From assembly GCA_944381535.1 (NCBI GenBank), contig CALWLN010000027.1:1-64000 (forward strand): a stretch of 64,000 nt of DNA, given 5' to 3'. The stretch comes from an uncultured Lachnospiraceae bacterium. Its GTDB lineage: Bacteria; Bacillota; Clostridia; Lachnospirales; Lachnospiraceae. Made by a program: the position numbers and the translations under genes. The number at the start of each line of letters is the position of its first letter. Position 1 is the first letter of the stretch. Below, one piece after another: positions 33,801-42,934 of the stretch. The notes below the pieces were generated by a model. That model worked only from the letters and a program-made list of their open reading frames with translations, had not been told where the DNA came from and made no database searches.

Positions 33801-36800
33801 GGCGGAGGGAACCCCCAACGCCATGGGAGACTTTGTGAACGGCTATACCAACGCCCAAAACGTCCACAGACGCATTACCGGTTTGAATCTGGCAAACTTT
33901 ACGGATGAAACCGGAAATGCCACGACGCATGTGAACAACAAGACGGAGCATACCCTGAAGATTGTGGTGAAGGACAAGGATCTGTACGCATATGTGGACA
34001 GCTATACGGATCCTGTTATGTATCTGGCGCTGCCGGACGACTATGAGGGCGGTTACGTATCTCTGTTCTCCGCATCCAATCCCGGTTACGGCGTGAAGGA
34101 TTTTGCCATCTCCGAGGAGATCACCACGGCTCTTCCGGAAAAAGAGACCGGGGATAACGTATATGAGGTGGACTTTACTGAGCTGCACGGGATCAAGGAG
34201 CTGGCGGAGGACTTCAGCGCCTATGCGCTGGATAGCATTGAGGAGGAGCCCCGGGAAATCCCGGTGGAGGAAGCTTTTACCATCGTTGGAAACGGGATCA
34301 GACGCAATACGGAAAGCCAGGGCAACGATTGGGGCGGCTTCCACATCCTTACGTTAAATAATAAACGATATGAGAATTTTGAACTTGAGCTTGTCTATGC
34401 CCAGAGTTGGATCCGCTTCGGCGTGATGGTGGGAGAGCCCGGTGAGTTTGCCTACAGCGGAACGGAGGGCGACTGCCGCGGGACTTATGGCGCAGCGCTG
34501 GCCTATACGGAGGCGGAGGGCCACCGGAACATCAAGGGAGGAATGACGGCAGGCTCCACCACCGTACACAGTTACGCCCTGACCAAGGATGAGACCAGGA
34601 TCCCAGGCTTCGACGATCTGGGAAGCGTGGAGAAGAACGTGAACGGCGAAGTGCTTCATACCATGAAGCTGCGGGTGGTGGGAGATTATTTGACCATGGT
34701 GATCGACGGAAATGAAGACAGCCGGCTGACGGTCTGCCTGGACGGTTATGACGGCGGCTACATCTCACTGGTCACCAATGGAAGCGCTACCGCAAAGGGC
34801 GCCTTCCGGTCTCTGAAGATCACGGAGCTTGGCGCGGACGCAGCGCTGGGAACAAAAGAGCCGGAGCAAAAGAACGGCTTTACCTCTCTGGAGAAGATGG
34901 AGGAGGAATTTGACGCCTACTATCTTGCGGACGCAGCGGTCTCCACTGCCATGGAGCCGGTAGATCTGGTGGAGAACTGGTGGTTCAACGCCCAGGGCTA
35001 TGCCGCGCGGTATGAGGCGGGACATGGATCCGAGTATGAGGATGTGGATGTCCTTACCTACACAAAACAGACCTATACGGATTTTGAACTGACCTACACC
35101 TATCAGCAGACCTATAACCGGACGGGGATCATCATCGGCACACAGGCCGGACAGTTCCCCCTACAGGCCACGGACCAGGGACTGAAAGCCACGGGAGGCG
35201 TGATGTTCTTCATGGAGGCGGAGGGCAATCCCAACGCCATGGGCGATTTTGTCAGCGGATATACGAATCAGGGAGAATCGCGTCAGCGTCTGGGTCCGGT
35301 GGAAATGGGAGGCTTTGTGGATGCGGAAGGCAGCGCCATGGACAATGTCAACAACAAGGCTTCCCATCAGGTGAAGATTGTGGTGAAGAACAGGGAGATG
35401 TATGTCTTCGTGGATGGAAGCAGCGATTACTGCATGTATCTGAAGCTTCCGGAGTCCTATAATGGAGGATATATATCCATCTTCTCCTCCGCCCCGAAGG
35501 CCTTCGGCATTGACAGCTTTACGGTCTCCGAGAACATCACCACCGCCCTCCCCGCCAAAACAGGGGTTTCCAGTGACGGAACCAGCATGAGCGTTTCGTT
35601 CGCCAACCAGAACTTTGACGCCGGAGCCTTTGATACTTATTACATGGAAAAAATCGACGAGGCGGGCTCTATGGCGCAGACAGATTTCTACGATTACTGG
35701 ATGATCGCAAACGGCAGCTTAAAGCGGCAGAGCAACAGCGTGGGCGGCAGCGACGTCAGCGACGTGGCGGTGCTCACCTATAAGGAGCGTACTTATGAGG
35801 ACTTTGTGGCAACCATAGAATATCAGAAGACGCCGGGAAGGCTGATGTTCTTCTTTGGAACGGAAAATGGAAGCTATCCTCTCTACCGGGACGACGCCGG
35901 CGACCAGGAAAACGGAGGCGTCATCCTTTACCCGGAGAACGATATGGGCGCGGGCGGCGGCATATGCGCCGTGGGCGAGGTGAAGCTGGCCAATGCCGGG
36001 TACCGTCCCATTTACTACGTGAAGCCCTATGCGCCGGGGTACCATGACCAGGAGGAATGGCTCTCCAATGTGGGTAATACCTACACCATGACCGTGGCTG
36101 TCATCAATAAACACTGCTATGTTTACTTGGAAGGCTTTGGGCTGATGACGGACTTTGACCTGATGGATGATTATGACGGCGGCTATCTGTCCCTGGCTTC
36201 CAGCAGTACTGCCCAGCATGGATTTAAGAGCTTTTCGGTGACGGCCCTTGATGGGTCAGACGGCGGAATCATCACGGATGCGGCAGACCTTCGGGATATC
36301 ACGGTGAGAACCGGAACCTCCCTGGAGGCATTGGAGCTTCCGTCCACGGTGCGGGTGACGACAGGAAATGGTCAGCGTTTTGACGCGGACGTGACCTGGA
36401 GCGCTCAGGGCTACGACGGCTCTACGCCGGGGAATTATCAGTTCGTGGGCACCCTGTCCGTGCCGGGTCTATCCAATCCGGGCCGTGTGGCGGCCCTGCT
36501 GACAGTGCGGGTGCGTGACAGCTGGCAGAGCAGCAGCGGCTCCACGAAGATCTGGACCTTTGACACGGAAAGCGATCTGCTGGATTTTGAGAGCTATTAC
36601 GTGAAGGACGCCAACGAGGGCGGCGCCGTGTGGTCTGACTTCCCCATGTGGTATGTGCAGGACGGACAGCTCTGGATGGACCGGAACCGGGGAAGCAACG
36701 GCAGCGAGAACAGCAATTTGCATATCCTGACCTATACCGGGAAGCAGTATAAGAATTTTGAGGCTCAGGTGGATTTCTCTCAGCAGTATGTGCGGCAGAT

Positions 36801-37485
36801 GATCCTGTTTGGTTCCAAGGAACCGGGGCAGTACATCGATTACGCCGATCCCCATGCGGCTACCAATCCCATTGCCGCTTACGTGGAGTTTGAGGGGAAC
36901 CGCAACGCCATCGGAAATGTGGTAAACACCAATTATTACAGGCGTATGGACGAGCAGGTCCCCATGCTGCGGGAGGACGCGGCGGTGGACGACCAGTTTT
37001 ACGATAAGGAAAATCCTCAGAACAGCATGGGAACCATGCACACCTTAAAGATCCGGGTGGTGGGAGATGAGATCTCCATGTGGCTGGATGATTACGAGGA
37101 GGTATTCACCGGGAAGATCGGCGAAGGCTATGAGGGCGGATACATTTCTCTTGTCAGCGCGGCCAGGGAGGTTGCGCTGGATAACTTTAGGATTACAGAA
37201 CTGGACGAGGACGGCAATCCCGTGGAGGAGAACCTTACGGTGGCGGCCAATGGAACCCTGAACTTGACCCTGGGCGAGGATGTCCCGGAACAGGTTCAGG
37301 AGGTGGAGCCCACGAAGCCGGCTGAAGAAGAGGAGCCGAAAAAGGAGGTTCCGGTGGTTGGAATCGTTGCAGGCGTATGCGCGGCGGTGGTAGTCACAGC
37401 GGGAATCATAACCATAGTCATCCTCCGAAAGAAACGGAAGAACGCAGAGAAACCAGAGGAAACAGACAGGAAAGAGGGTAATTAA
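30865..37485 (+). CDS. Giant anchored surface protein with eight jelly-roll repeats
   Basis: 2206 residues. Signal peptide, then eight related repeats beginning at about residues 45, 319, 593, 866, 1096, 1336, 1576 and 1892. A bacterial Ig-like (Big_4 type) domain lies at ~1800-1885, and the C-terminus has a transmembrane helix (~2161-2188) with a Lys/Arg-rich tail. Repeat landmarks are F-D-x-Y, VLTYTKESMTDFEAEYEF, FPLSLDN, an E-x-(E/N)GN/GTM block, and a GGYVSL strand near the end. No catalytic domain is visible. The fold pattern suggests concanavalin-like glycan binding (inference). RBS AAGGAGGAAC. It is first in the transporter operon, in front of two solute-binding proteins, so it probably gathers substrate at the surface. 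Confidence 0.88.
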   Translation: MGKVKRRGLVLLLVTAVLFTSVNLDVFRSQAGVASPEELAESGWDYAFTAELGGDSVSYLDEAFDVYQYNKPVTAGDTAKVAGPVEPSAENAASNDGEGGYSYFTTQAYGSNSRGGLKPTSISGGNGSGYAALTYTKESMTDFEAEYEFYSSWGRVFGLAFGAEQGVFPLSLDNDNSNDTGVAIYMENNGTMFVYGAIDSANTSATTGVTVTKDVTNTQYYGNVVGTANVKAAGMTGDDTIEVENTLTADSKTFTMCVKVENGVLTIYEKNHADYVVTIPLSGNYQGGYVSLIANETNHGAFGDFSIKNTAEPEPEEGGFTVELGGGSVSYLDEDFDVYQYNKPTTAENMAKVTGPVEPSATDPNSYDGAYSYFTTQAYGNYSKGGLKPTFIPGGNGSGYTVLTYTKESMTDFEAEYEFYSSWGRVFGLAFGAEQGVFPLSLDNDNSNDTGVAIYMENNGTMYVYGAIDSTNAAATAGVTVTKNVTNTQYYGNVVGTANVKAEGMTGDDTIEVEDTLTADSKTFTMCVKVQDGILTIYEKDHADRVVTVPLAENYQGGYVSLVANATDHGAFGDFSIKNTAEAEPEPEPEEDGFTVELGGGSVSYLDEDFDVYQYNKPVTAGDTAKVAGPVEPSEENAVSNDGKGGYSYFTTQPYGNNSRGGLKPTSIPGGNGSGYTVLTYTKESMTDFEAEYEFYSSWGRVFGLAFGAEQGVFPLSLDNDNSNDTGVAIYMENNGTMYVYGAIDSTNAVATAGVTVTKNVTNTQYYGNVVGTANVKAEGMTGGDTIEVEGTLTEESPVFTMCVKVENSVLTIYEKNHADYVVTIPLSGNYQGGYVSLIANETNHGAFGDFLIKKLEASTNPPEPVTNPMDEVAEQFDAYYLADASVTNVMESVDVKEHWGINGQGFISAAKDSTGNETRNVDVLTWKEKPYTDFEMTFTYQQTWHRVGVLLGTEKGVYPLSKSGDSTIAEGGVMFFLEAEGTPNAMGDFVNGYTNAQNVHRRITGLNLANFTDETGNATTHVNNKTEHTLKIVVKDKDLYAYVDSYTDPVMYLALPDDYEGGYVSLFSASNPGYGVKDFAISEEITTALPEKETGDNVYEVDFTELHGIKELAEDFSAYALDSIEEEPREIPVEEAFTIVGNGIRRNTESQGNDWGGFHILTLNNKRYENFELELVYAQSWIRFGVMVGEPGEFAYSGTEGDCRGTYGAALAYTEAEGHRNIKGGMTAGSTTVHSYALTKDETRIPGFDDLGSVEKNVNGEVLHTMKLRVVGDYLTMVIDGNEDSRLTVCLDGYDGGYISLVTNGSATAKGAFRSLKITELGADAALGTKEPEQKNGFTSLEKMEEEFDAYYLADAAVSTAMEPVDLVENWWFNAQGYAARYEAGHGSEYEDVDVLTYTKQTYTDFELTYTYQQTYNRTGIIIGTQAGQFPLQATDQGLKATGGVMFFMEAEGNPNAMGDFVSGYTNQGESRQRLGPVEMGGFVDAEGSAMDNVNNKASHQVKIVVKNREMYVFVDGSSDYCMYLKLPESYNGGYISIFSSAPKAFGIDSFTVSENITTALPAKTGVSSDGTSMSVSFANQNFDAGAFDTYYMEKIDEAGSMAQTDFYDYWMIANGSLKRQSNSVGGSDVSDVAVLTYKERTYEDFVATIEYQKTPGRLMFFFGTENGSYPLYRDDAGDQENGGVILYPENDMGAGGGICAVGEVKLANAGYRPIYYVKPYAPGYHDQEEWLSNVGNTYTMTVAVINKHCYVYLEGFGLMTDFDLMDDYDGGYLSLASSSTAQHGFKSFSVTALDGSDGGIITDAADLRDITVRTGTSLEALELPSTVRVTTGNGQRFDADVTWSAQGYDGSTPGNYQFVGTLSVPGLSNPGRVAALLTVRVRDSWQSSSGSTKIWTFDTESDLLDFESYYVKDANEGGAVWSDFPMWYVQDGQLWMDRNRGSNGSENSNLHILTYTGKQYKNFEAQVDFSQQYVRQMILFGSKEPGQYIDYADPHAATNPIAAYVEFEGNRNAIGNVVNTNYYRRMDEQVPMLREDAAVDDQFYDKENPQNSMGTMHTLKIRVVGDEISMWLDDYEEVFTGKIGEGYEGGYISLVSAAREVALDNFRITELDEDGNPVEENLTVAANGTLNLTLGEDVPEQVQEVEPTKPAEEEEPKKEVPVVGIVAGVCAAVVVTAGIITIVILRKKRKNAEKPEETDRKEGN
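31020..33430 (+). repeat. Three near-identical ~810-830-bp coding repeats
   Basis: Repeats 1-3 of the giant surface protein are almost identical at DNA level in long blocks, for example around 31260-31400, 32070-32210 and 32900-33040. The other five repeats share only protein-level similarity. This shows recent tandem duplication or gene conversion, and copy number may vary. Confidence 0.85.
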
Positions 37486-37486
37486 G

Positions 37487-38989
37487 ATGAAGAAGAAAGT
37501 AATAGCATTGCTGCTGACCACGGCCTTGGCGTTTGGATGCCTGGCAGGCTGCGGCGAGTCCGGGCAAAATGAAGACGGAGCGGAGCCGGATAACCAGGAG
37601 CAGGACGATACTCAGACGCCCGAGGACGGGCAGGAGGCTGATACGCCGGAGGTGAATACCGAGGTGACCGGAACGGTCACCGTCGGCATCAACTCTTACC
37701 GCAATTCGGATTTTGAGGCGGTATTCAACGCCTTTTTGGAGCAGTATCCCAATGTGAAGGTGGAGCCGATCTTGTTTGAATCCTCCACCGATGACGCCAC
37801 GGAGTATCTTACCTCCCAGGAGATGGCGGGCAAGACTCTGCCGGACATTATCTTTGACGATGCCGGCTCCCTGCCAACCTACATCCAGAACGGCTGGGTG
37901 TATCCTCTGACGGAGTTTGTGGAGGGGGATGAGGCATTCGAGAAGGTGCCCCAGAGCGTGGTGGACCGGATGACCTACAACGGCAATCTCTATGCCCTGG
38001 GCCAGACCATCCACAGCAACGTGCTGGTGGTGAATGAGGATCTGGTGGAGGAGATGAACGTGGATTTCCCGGAGTTTGACTGGACATGGGATGATTTTAC
38101 GGAGTTTATCAGGGCCTGCACCAACACCAGCTATTCGGGAATCGAGGACTTAAGCGAGCAGTACAACTGGATCCCCGGAGCCATGACGGAGGGCCGCTCC
38201 ATTGTTGGATACGACTATGAGGCAAAGAACTTTGACCTGACAGCGGTGCAGAAATTTGTTAACTACTACTATGAGATCGCGGGCTTAAACGGCGTGGAGG
38301 CTACCTCCTTAAAGCAGAACGCCAGCTCCGGGACCAGCGATTACGTGACGAAGTTCGGCGATATTTCCGGGACGGACGCAGCCTTCATCGCCGGCAAGGT
38401 GGCCGGAACCTTCTCCGGAGTCTGGAAGTATGCGGAGTGGAACCAGAAGGAGCTGGATTTCAACTGGGAATTCTATCCGGTGCCCCAGTGTACGCCGGGA
38501 AGGATCCCCATCCATGTGGATTACTGCTGGATGACCACGGACGTGGCGGAGGAAAATCTGGAAGCGGCCTGGGCCTTCCTACGGTTCGTGACCTACAGCA
38601 AGGAGGGAAATCTGGCAAGGCTTACCACCTATGACGAGGACCACATCACCTCTGACATGAACCAGGCCTACTACATCCCCTGCACCGAGGATGAGGACGT
38701 GATCGCCAAGTTTGAGTCCCTGCCCTATGTGACGGACGCGGTGCTATACATTTACGACAACATTCCCAACGGTTATCTGGGGGATCCGGAGAAATGGGTG
38801 CCGGGCTTTGAGACCGTGGAATACCAGACCATCGGAAAGCTGGCCTTTGAATCCATCACCGGGAGGGACGATTTCTCCTCCAAGATGATGGAGGCCCAGA
38901 ACCAGGCAAATACGGAGCTGGCGGAGTATCAGCAGCTCTTTGACGAGGCGCTGGCCGCCTTTGAGGCGGAGTTCGCGGCGTCACATTGA
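37487..38989 (+). CDS. Sugar ABC transporter solute-binding lipoprotein
   Basis: A 500-residue extracellular solute-binding protein (family 1). The lipobox LAGC puts C22 at the lipid-modified position, followed by an E/D/Q-rich linker. The mature domain has VTVGINSYRNSDFEAVFNAF, YPNVKVEP and LPDIIFDD, with a DYCWMT strand late. It delivers an oligosaccharide to the permeases encoded downstream. The start overlaps the leader of the operon directly after the giant surface protein (1-nt gap). Confidence 0.93.
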   Translation: MKKKVIALLLTTALAFGCLAGCGESGQNEDGAEPDNQEQDDTQTPEDGQEADTPEVNTEVTGTVTVGINSYRNSDFEAVFNAFLEQYPNVKVEPILFESSTDDATEYLTSQEMAGKTLPDIIFDDAGSLPTYIQNGWVYPLTEFVEGDEAFEKVPQSVVDRMTYNGNLYALGQTIHSNVLVVNEDLVEEMNVDFPEFDWTWDDFTEFIRACTNTSYSGIEDLSEQYNWIPGAMTEGRSIVGYDYEAKNFDLTAVQKFVNYYYEIAGLNGVEATSLKQNASSGTSDYVTKFGDISGTDAAFIAGKVAGTFSGVWKYAEWNQKELDFNWEFYPVPQCTPGRIPIHVDYCWMTTDVAEENLEAAWAFLRFVTYSKEGNLARLTTYDEDHITSDMNQAYYIPCTEDEDVIAKFESLPYVTDAVLYIYDNIPNGYLGDPEKWVPGFETVEYQTIGKLAFESITGRDDFSSKMMEAQNQANTELAEYQQLFDEALAAFEAEFAASH

Positions 38990-39009
38990 CACGGGAAGCA
39001 AGGAATGAT

Positions 39010-41925
39010 ATGAGAAGGATTGCAAAAGGCAAACTGGCGGCTGCCGCGGGTGCTGCGGCAGCGCTGCTGCTGGGGATTACGACGGCGGCGGCCCCCTCTG
39101 CGGGCAGGCAGCGACAGGAAACAGAATATCTTACGGAGCTTTCGGCGGCAAGCTGGGTGAGCCCGGCGGTGTATAACGATGGTTATCAGGCGCGGAAGCT
39201 TATGTTAAACGGCCAGGAGACGGAAGGCCCCTTCCTCTTTGATAAGGGGGATGTGCTCACCGTGGAGGTGCCGCGGGAGCTTACCGGGAGCCGCAGGATC
39301 GGACTTCTCTACCATGCCCCGGAGACGGCGGAGACTTCCGACGTGCTGTTCACGGTGGGATATGGGGAGGAGACTTACACGGCTTACCTGCCACTGGTCT
39401 GGCAGGATGAGGCCGGGGACGACCGTTATCCAACGGACCGCTACGGCAACGAGCGGGCAAATATCCAGGCAGCCCATGAGGGAACGGTGTTTTCGCCCCT
39501 TATGGACAACGCTGACATCAATATGGAGGATATCCTGCTTCCGGTATCCGGCGGCAGCCTTGTGATCACCAACACTACACAGAGCGTGGTGGTCGAGGAG
39601 GTCTGGCTGTATGAGGAGACGGAACCGGTATCCTATGAGGAATATTGTAAGGCGGCTCCGGGGACGGAGGGCGGTACGGGCCTTGTGACGGTGCAGGGGG
39701 AGGATTTCTCCATCAAGTCCGACGCCCATATCCGCAGCAATAATACCAATGATCCGGCGCTGACGCCCTACGATACCTATCACCGCATGGTCAATACCCT
39801 GGACGGTACCTCCTACGGAAGTCCGGGCCAGAAGGTGATGTGGGAATTTGAGGTGGAGGAGGACGGCTGGTATGAGATCGGCCTGAAATTCTGCCAGAAT
39901 TCGGCGGCCAACAAGAAGGTGTACCGCCGGGTGGAGATTGACGGGGCGGTACCCTACGCCGAGCTGTCACGGGTCTCCTTCCCTCAGACCGGGAACCTTT
40001 CCTATGAGACGCGGTTCCTTACGGATGAGGAGGGAGAGGCGTATCAGGTATACCTCACGGCGGGACGGCATACCATCGCCCTGGAAGCCACCATGGGGGA
40101 AGAGCGGGCTGTGTATGATGAGTTGACGGCCCTGGTGACGGAGATGAACGCCCTGGGCATGGACATCACCAAGATCACGGCGGGCTCCAGCGACAAGAAC
40201 CGCACCTGGGACCTTGACGCCTATCTTCCCAACGCGGTCAGCGATATGGAGGGCTATATTGAGAGGCTTCAGGAGGCATACGACCGTCTGGAGGAGATCG
40301 AGGGAGAGACGCCTGCCTACGCGGACAGCCTACAGTATGCGGCGAAGGTGCTGCGGCAGCTTCTGGACAAGCCGAGGACGATCCCCAACAACCTGAATCT
40401 GTTTAATACCGGTGATAATTCGGCGGTAAAGCATATCAACACGGTCATCAACCGGCTGAGCAGCCTGAACCTGGGCATCGATGAGCTGTATGTGAAGGGG
40501 GCCGGAGAGGAATTTGAGGAGGAGAAGGTCTCCTTGGCGGCGCGGGTAGCCAATTCCGTGCGGAAATTCCTGTATTCCCTGGATCCGGAGGCCATGGAGA
40601 GCACCAAGGGGACTGCGGGAGACGACGAAGCCCTGACAGTGTGGATGTCCCGTTCCTCCGTGTACGTGCAGGTCTTACAGAGTATGGTGGATTCCGCCGA
40701 GGAACTTGAGGGAATCAAGGTGGACATTTCCATCATGCCCAGCGAGCAGAAGCTGGTGCTGGCCGCGGCGGCCGGGACTAACCCGGACGTGGTACTGGGA
40801 GCGGGTACGGGCACGCCCTATAAGTTCGCTCTCCGGGGGGCGGCCAAGGACTTGACGGAGTACGAGGATTTTCTGCCCTTCTATGCCTCCCAGTACAACC
40901 TGGAGGCGCTGGTGCCCTGCGCTTATGACGGAGGAGTCTATGGCGCTACGGAGACCCAGGATTACAACGTGCTGTTCTACCGGAGAGATATTCTTGAGAC
41001 TCTGGGGGTAGAGGTGCCGGATACCTGGGAGGATGTGCAGGAAATCATGCCCACCCTTCTGCGCTACAACAAGAACATCAGCCTTCCCATCGCCAACCTG
41101 GTGGGCTTTAAGACCTTAAATACCACTACGCCCTACATTTACCAGAACGGCGGGGAGCTGTATACGGCGGACGGCGCGGGAACGGCGCTGATGGAGGAGC
41201 AGACCATCGAAGGTATGCGGGAGCTGACGGAACTCTTCGAAGTGTATGCGGTGGAGGACTATGTGGCAAGCTTCTACAATTCCTTCCGCTACGGGGACAC
41301 GCCTCTCGGAATCGGCGGAGTCTCCATGTACGTGCAGATGACGGAGGCTGCGCCGGAGCTGGCGGGACTGTGGGGAATTGCCCCGGTGCCGGGAACTGTG
41401 CAGGAGGACGGTACGGTAGCCCGGGATATGAACGGAGCCACCACCACCTGCATGATCTTTGACAACACTGACAAAGAGGAGGAAGCCTGGACTTTCTTAA
41501 AATGGTGGCTGTCCGCGGAGACCCAGGCGGAGTTCGCATCCACCATGGAGCTTTCCTACGGCACGGAGTACCGCTGGAATACCGCCAATCTGGAAGCCTT
41601 TGAGGAGAGCTCATATCCGGAGGAGCACAAGGAGGTCATTCGGGTGGCATGGGAAAACCAGAGAGAAAACGTACAGCACCCGGCCAGCTACATCGTAGAG
41701 CGGGAGATCAGCAACGCCTACACCAATGCGGTGGTAAACGGCGATACCGTTATTGAGGCCCTGGATGCCGCCACGCTGACGGCGGACCGGGAGATCTTAA
41801 GGAAGCTGAAGGAATTTGGCTACTGCGACAGCCAGGGAAATCTCGTTGAGGAGTATCCGATTCATGTCATGGAGGATATTGAGGCGAAGCTGCAGGAACA
41901 GACGAAAGGGGGGAGCGGCCAATGA
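39010..41925 (+). CDS. Large solute-binding protein with N-terminal beta domains
   Basis: 971 residues. An N-terminal hydrophobic segment (AAAAGAAAALLLGITTAAA) lacks a lipobox Cys. Two beta domains follow, the second (~235-380) with a carbohydrate-binding look (VEEDGWYEIGLKF, AGRHTIALE). A helical stretch (380-530) comes before a solute-binding fold at ~530-960 (LTVWMSRSSVYVQVLQ, NPDVVLG, YNVLFYRRDIL, MNGATTTCM, AWTFLKWW). It is twice the usual length and may be a surface-tethered receptor with its own glycan-binding part. The ATG at 39010 follows AAGGA; an in-frame TTG at 38986 is possible. It overlaps the permease gene by 4 nt. Confidence 0.85.
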   Translation: MRRIAKGKLAAAAGAAAALLLGITTAAAPSAGRQRQETEYLTELSAASWVSPAVYNDGYQARKLMLNGQETEGPFLFDKGDVLTVEVPRELTGSRRIGLLYHAPETAETSDVLFTVGYGEETYTAYLPLVWQDEAGDDRYPTDRYGNERANIQAAHEGTVFSPLMDNADINMEDILLPVSGGSLVITNTTQSVVVEEVWLYEETEPVSYEEYCKAAPGTEGGTGLVTVQGEDFSIKSDAHIRSNNTNDPALTPYDTYHRMVNTLDGTSYGSPGQKVMWEFEVEEDGWYEIGLKFCQNSAANKKVYRRVEIDGAVPYAELSRVSFPQTGNLSYETRFLTDEEGEAYQVYLTAGRHTIALEATMGEERAVYDELTALVTEMNALGMDITKITAGSSDKNRTWDLDAYLPNAVSDMEGYIERLQEAYDRLEEIEGETPAYADSLQYAAKVLRQLLDKPRTIPNNLNLFNTGDNSAVKHINTVINRLSSLNLGIDELYVKGAGEEFEEEKVSLAARVANSVRKFLYSLDPEAMESTKGTAGDDEALTVWMSRSSVYVQVLQSMVDSAEELEGIKVDISIMPSEQKLVLAAAAGTNPDVVLGAGTGTPYKFALRGAAKDLTEYEDFLPFYASQYNLEALVPCAYDGGVYGATETQDYNVLFYRRDILETLGVEVPDTWEDVQEIMPTLLRYNKNISLPIANLVGFKTLNTTTPYIYQNGGELYTADGAGTALMEEQTIEGMRELTELFEVYAVEDYVASFYNSFRYGDTPLGIGGVSMYVQMTEAAPELAGLWGIAPVPGTVQEDGTVARDMNGATTTCMIFDNTDKEEEAWTFLKWWLSAETQAEFASTMELSYGTEYRWNTANLEAFEESSYPEEHKEVIRVAWENQRENVQHPASYIVEREISNAYTNAVVNGDTVIEALDAATLTADREILRKLKEFGYCDSQGNLVEEYPIHVMEDIEAKLQEQTKGGSGQ

Positions 41926-42920
41926 GACAGAGAGCGCAGACGGAGACAGCGTCCGACGGGAAACGGACAGAGCCTGCGGCGACAGCGCCTGCCGGGAAAC
42001 GGCAGCGCGCAGGCGGCAGGAGGGGCGCTTTTTGGGGGGCTTCCCGGAAGCTCCCGCCCTGGACGCTTCTGACGCCCTACGGCATTGTCTTTTCCGTATT
42101 TATCATTATCCCGGTGGCTGCGGCGGTTGTGCTGTCCTTTACTTATTTTAACACCATAGAGCCGCCCCGGTTCATCGGTCTTCAGAATTACATTGACTTA
42201 TTCACCACGGATTCCACGTTCCTCCGGTACGTGGTGCCCAACACCATCACCTACGCGCTGTTCGTGGGAGTGGGCGGATATATCCTGTCCTTCTTCCTGG
42301 CCTGGTCCCTGTCCCAGCTGACCCGGGGCATCCGCACGGTGATGGCGGTGATCATCTATTCCCCGTCCTTAACCGGAGGCATTCTCATCTCCAACATCTG
42401 GCGGGTCATCTTCGACGGCAGCGAGACCGGGTATCTGAACTACTGGCTCATGGAGCTGGGGGTGATCTCGGAGCCCGTGAAGTGGCTCCAGTCCTCGGAC
42501 TATCTGATGCTGGTGATGATCATCGTGGCCCTGTGGAGCAGCATGGGCGTGGGCTTCCTGTCCATCCTGGCAGGCATCACCAACGTGGACAAGGAGATCT
42601 ACGAGGCGGCCTACATCGACGGGGTGAAGAACCGCTGGCAGGAAATCTTTTATGTGACGGTTCCCTCCATCAAGCCCCAGATGTTATTCGGGGCGGTGAT
42701 GGCCATTGTGAACACCTTCCAGACCAGCGGCGTGGGCGTGGCTCTGTCCGGCTCCAACCCAACGCCTAACTATGCGGGGCAACTCATTGGCACCCACATC
42801 GAGGACTTCGGCTTTATCCGTAACGAGATGGGGTACGCCGCGGCGGTGTCGGTGGTGCTGCTCTTATTCATCAAGCTTATGTCCGCCGGCGCTAACAAGC
42901 TGTTCGCCGAGAAGGATTAG
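41922..42920 (+). CDS. Sugar ABC transporter permease, MalF-like (first pair)
   Basis: A 332-residue inner-membrane permease of the MalF/UgpA type with six predicted helices. The EAA loop is EIYEAAYIDGVKNRWQEIF followed by PSIKP, which docks the ATPase. The N-terminus is an unusually basic, low-complexity stretch of ~40 residues before the first helix. It pairs with the next gene. No ATP-binding gene is present in the operon, so a shared MsmX-type ATPase from elsewhere is expected. Confidence 0.93.
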   Translation: MRQRAQTETASDGKRTEPAATAPAGKRQRAGGRRGAFWGASRKLPPWTLLTPYGIVFSVFIIIPVAAAVVLSFTYFNTIEPPRFIGLQNYIDLFTTDSTFLRYVVPNTITYALFVGVGGYILSFFLAWSLSQLTRGIRTVMAVIIYSPSLTGGILISNIWRVIFDGSETGYLNYWLMELGVISEPVKWLQSSDYLMLVMIIVALWSSMGVGFLSILAGITNVDKEIYEAAYIDGVKNRWQEIFYVTVPSIKPQMLFGAVMAIVNTFQTSGVGVALSGSNPTPNYAGQLIGTHIEDFGFIRNEMGYAAAVSVVLLLFIKLMSAGANKLFAEKD

Positions 42921-42934
42921 GGAGGAGAAGCCTT

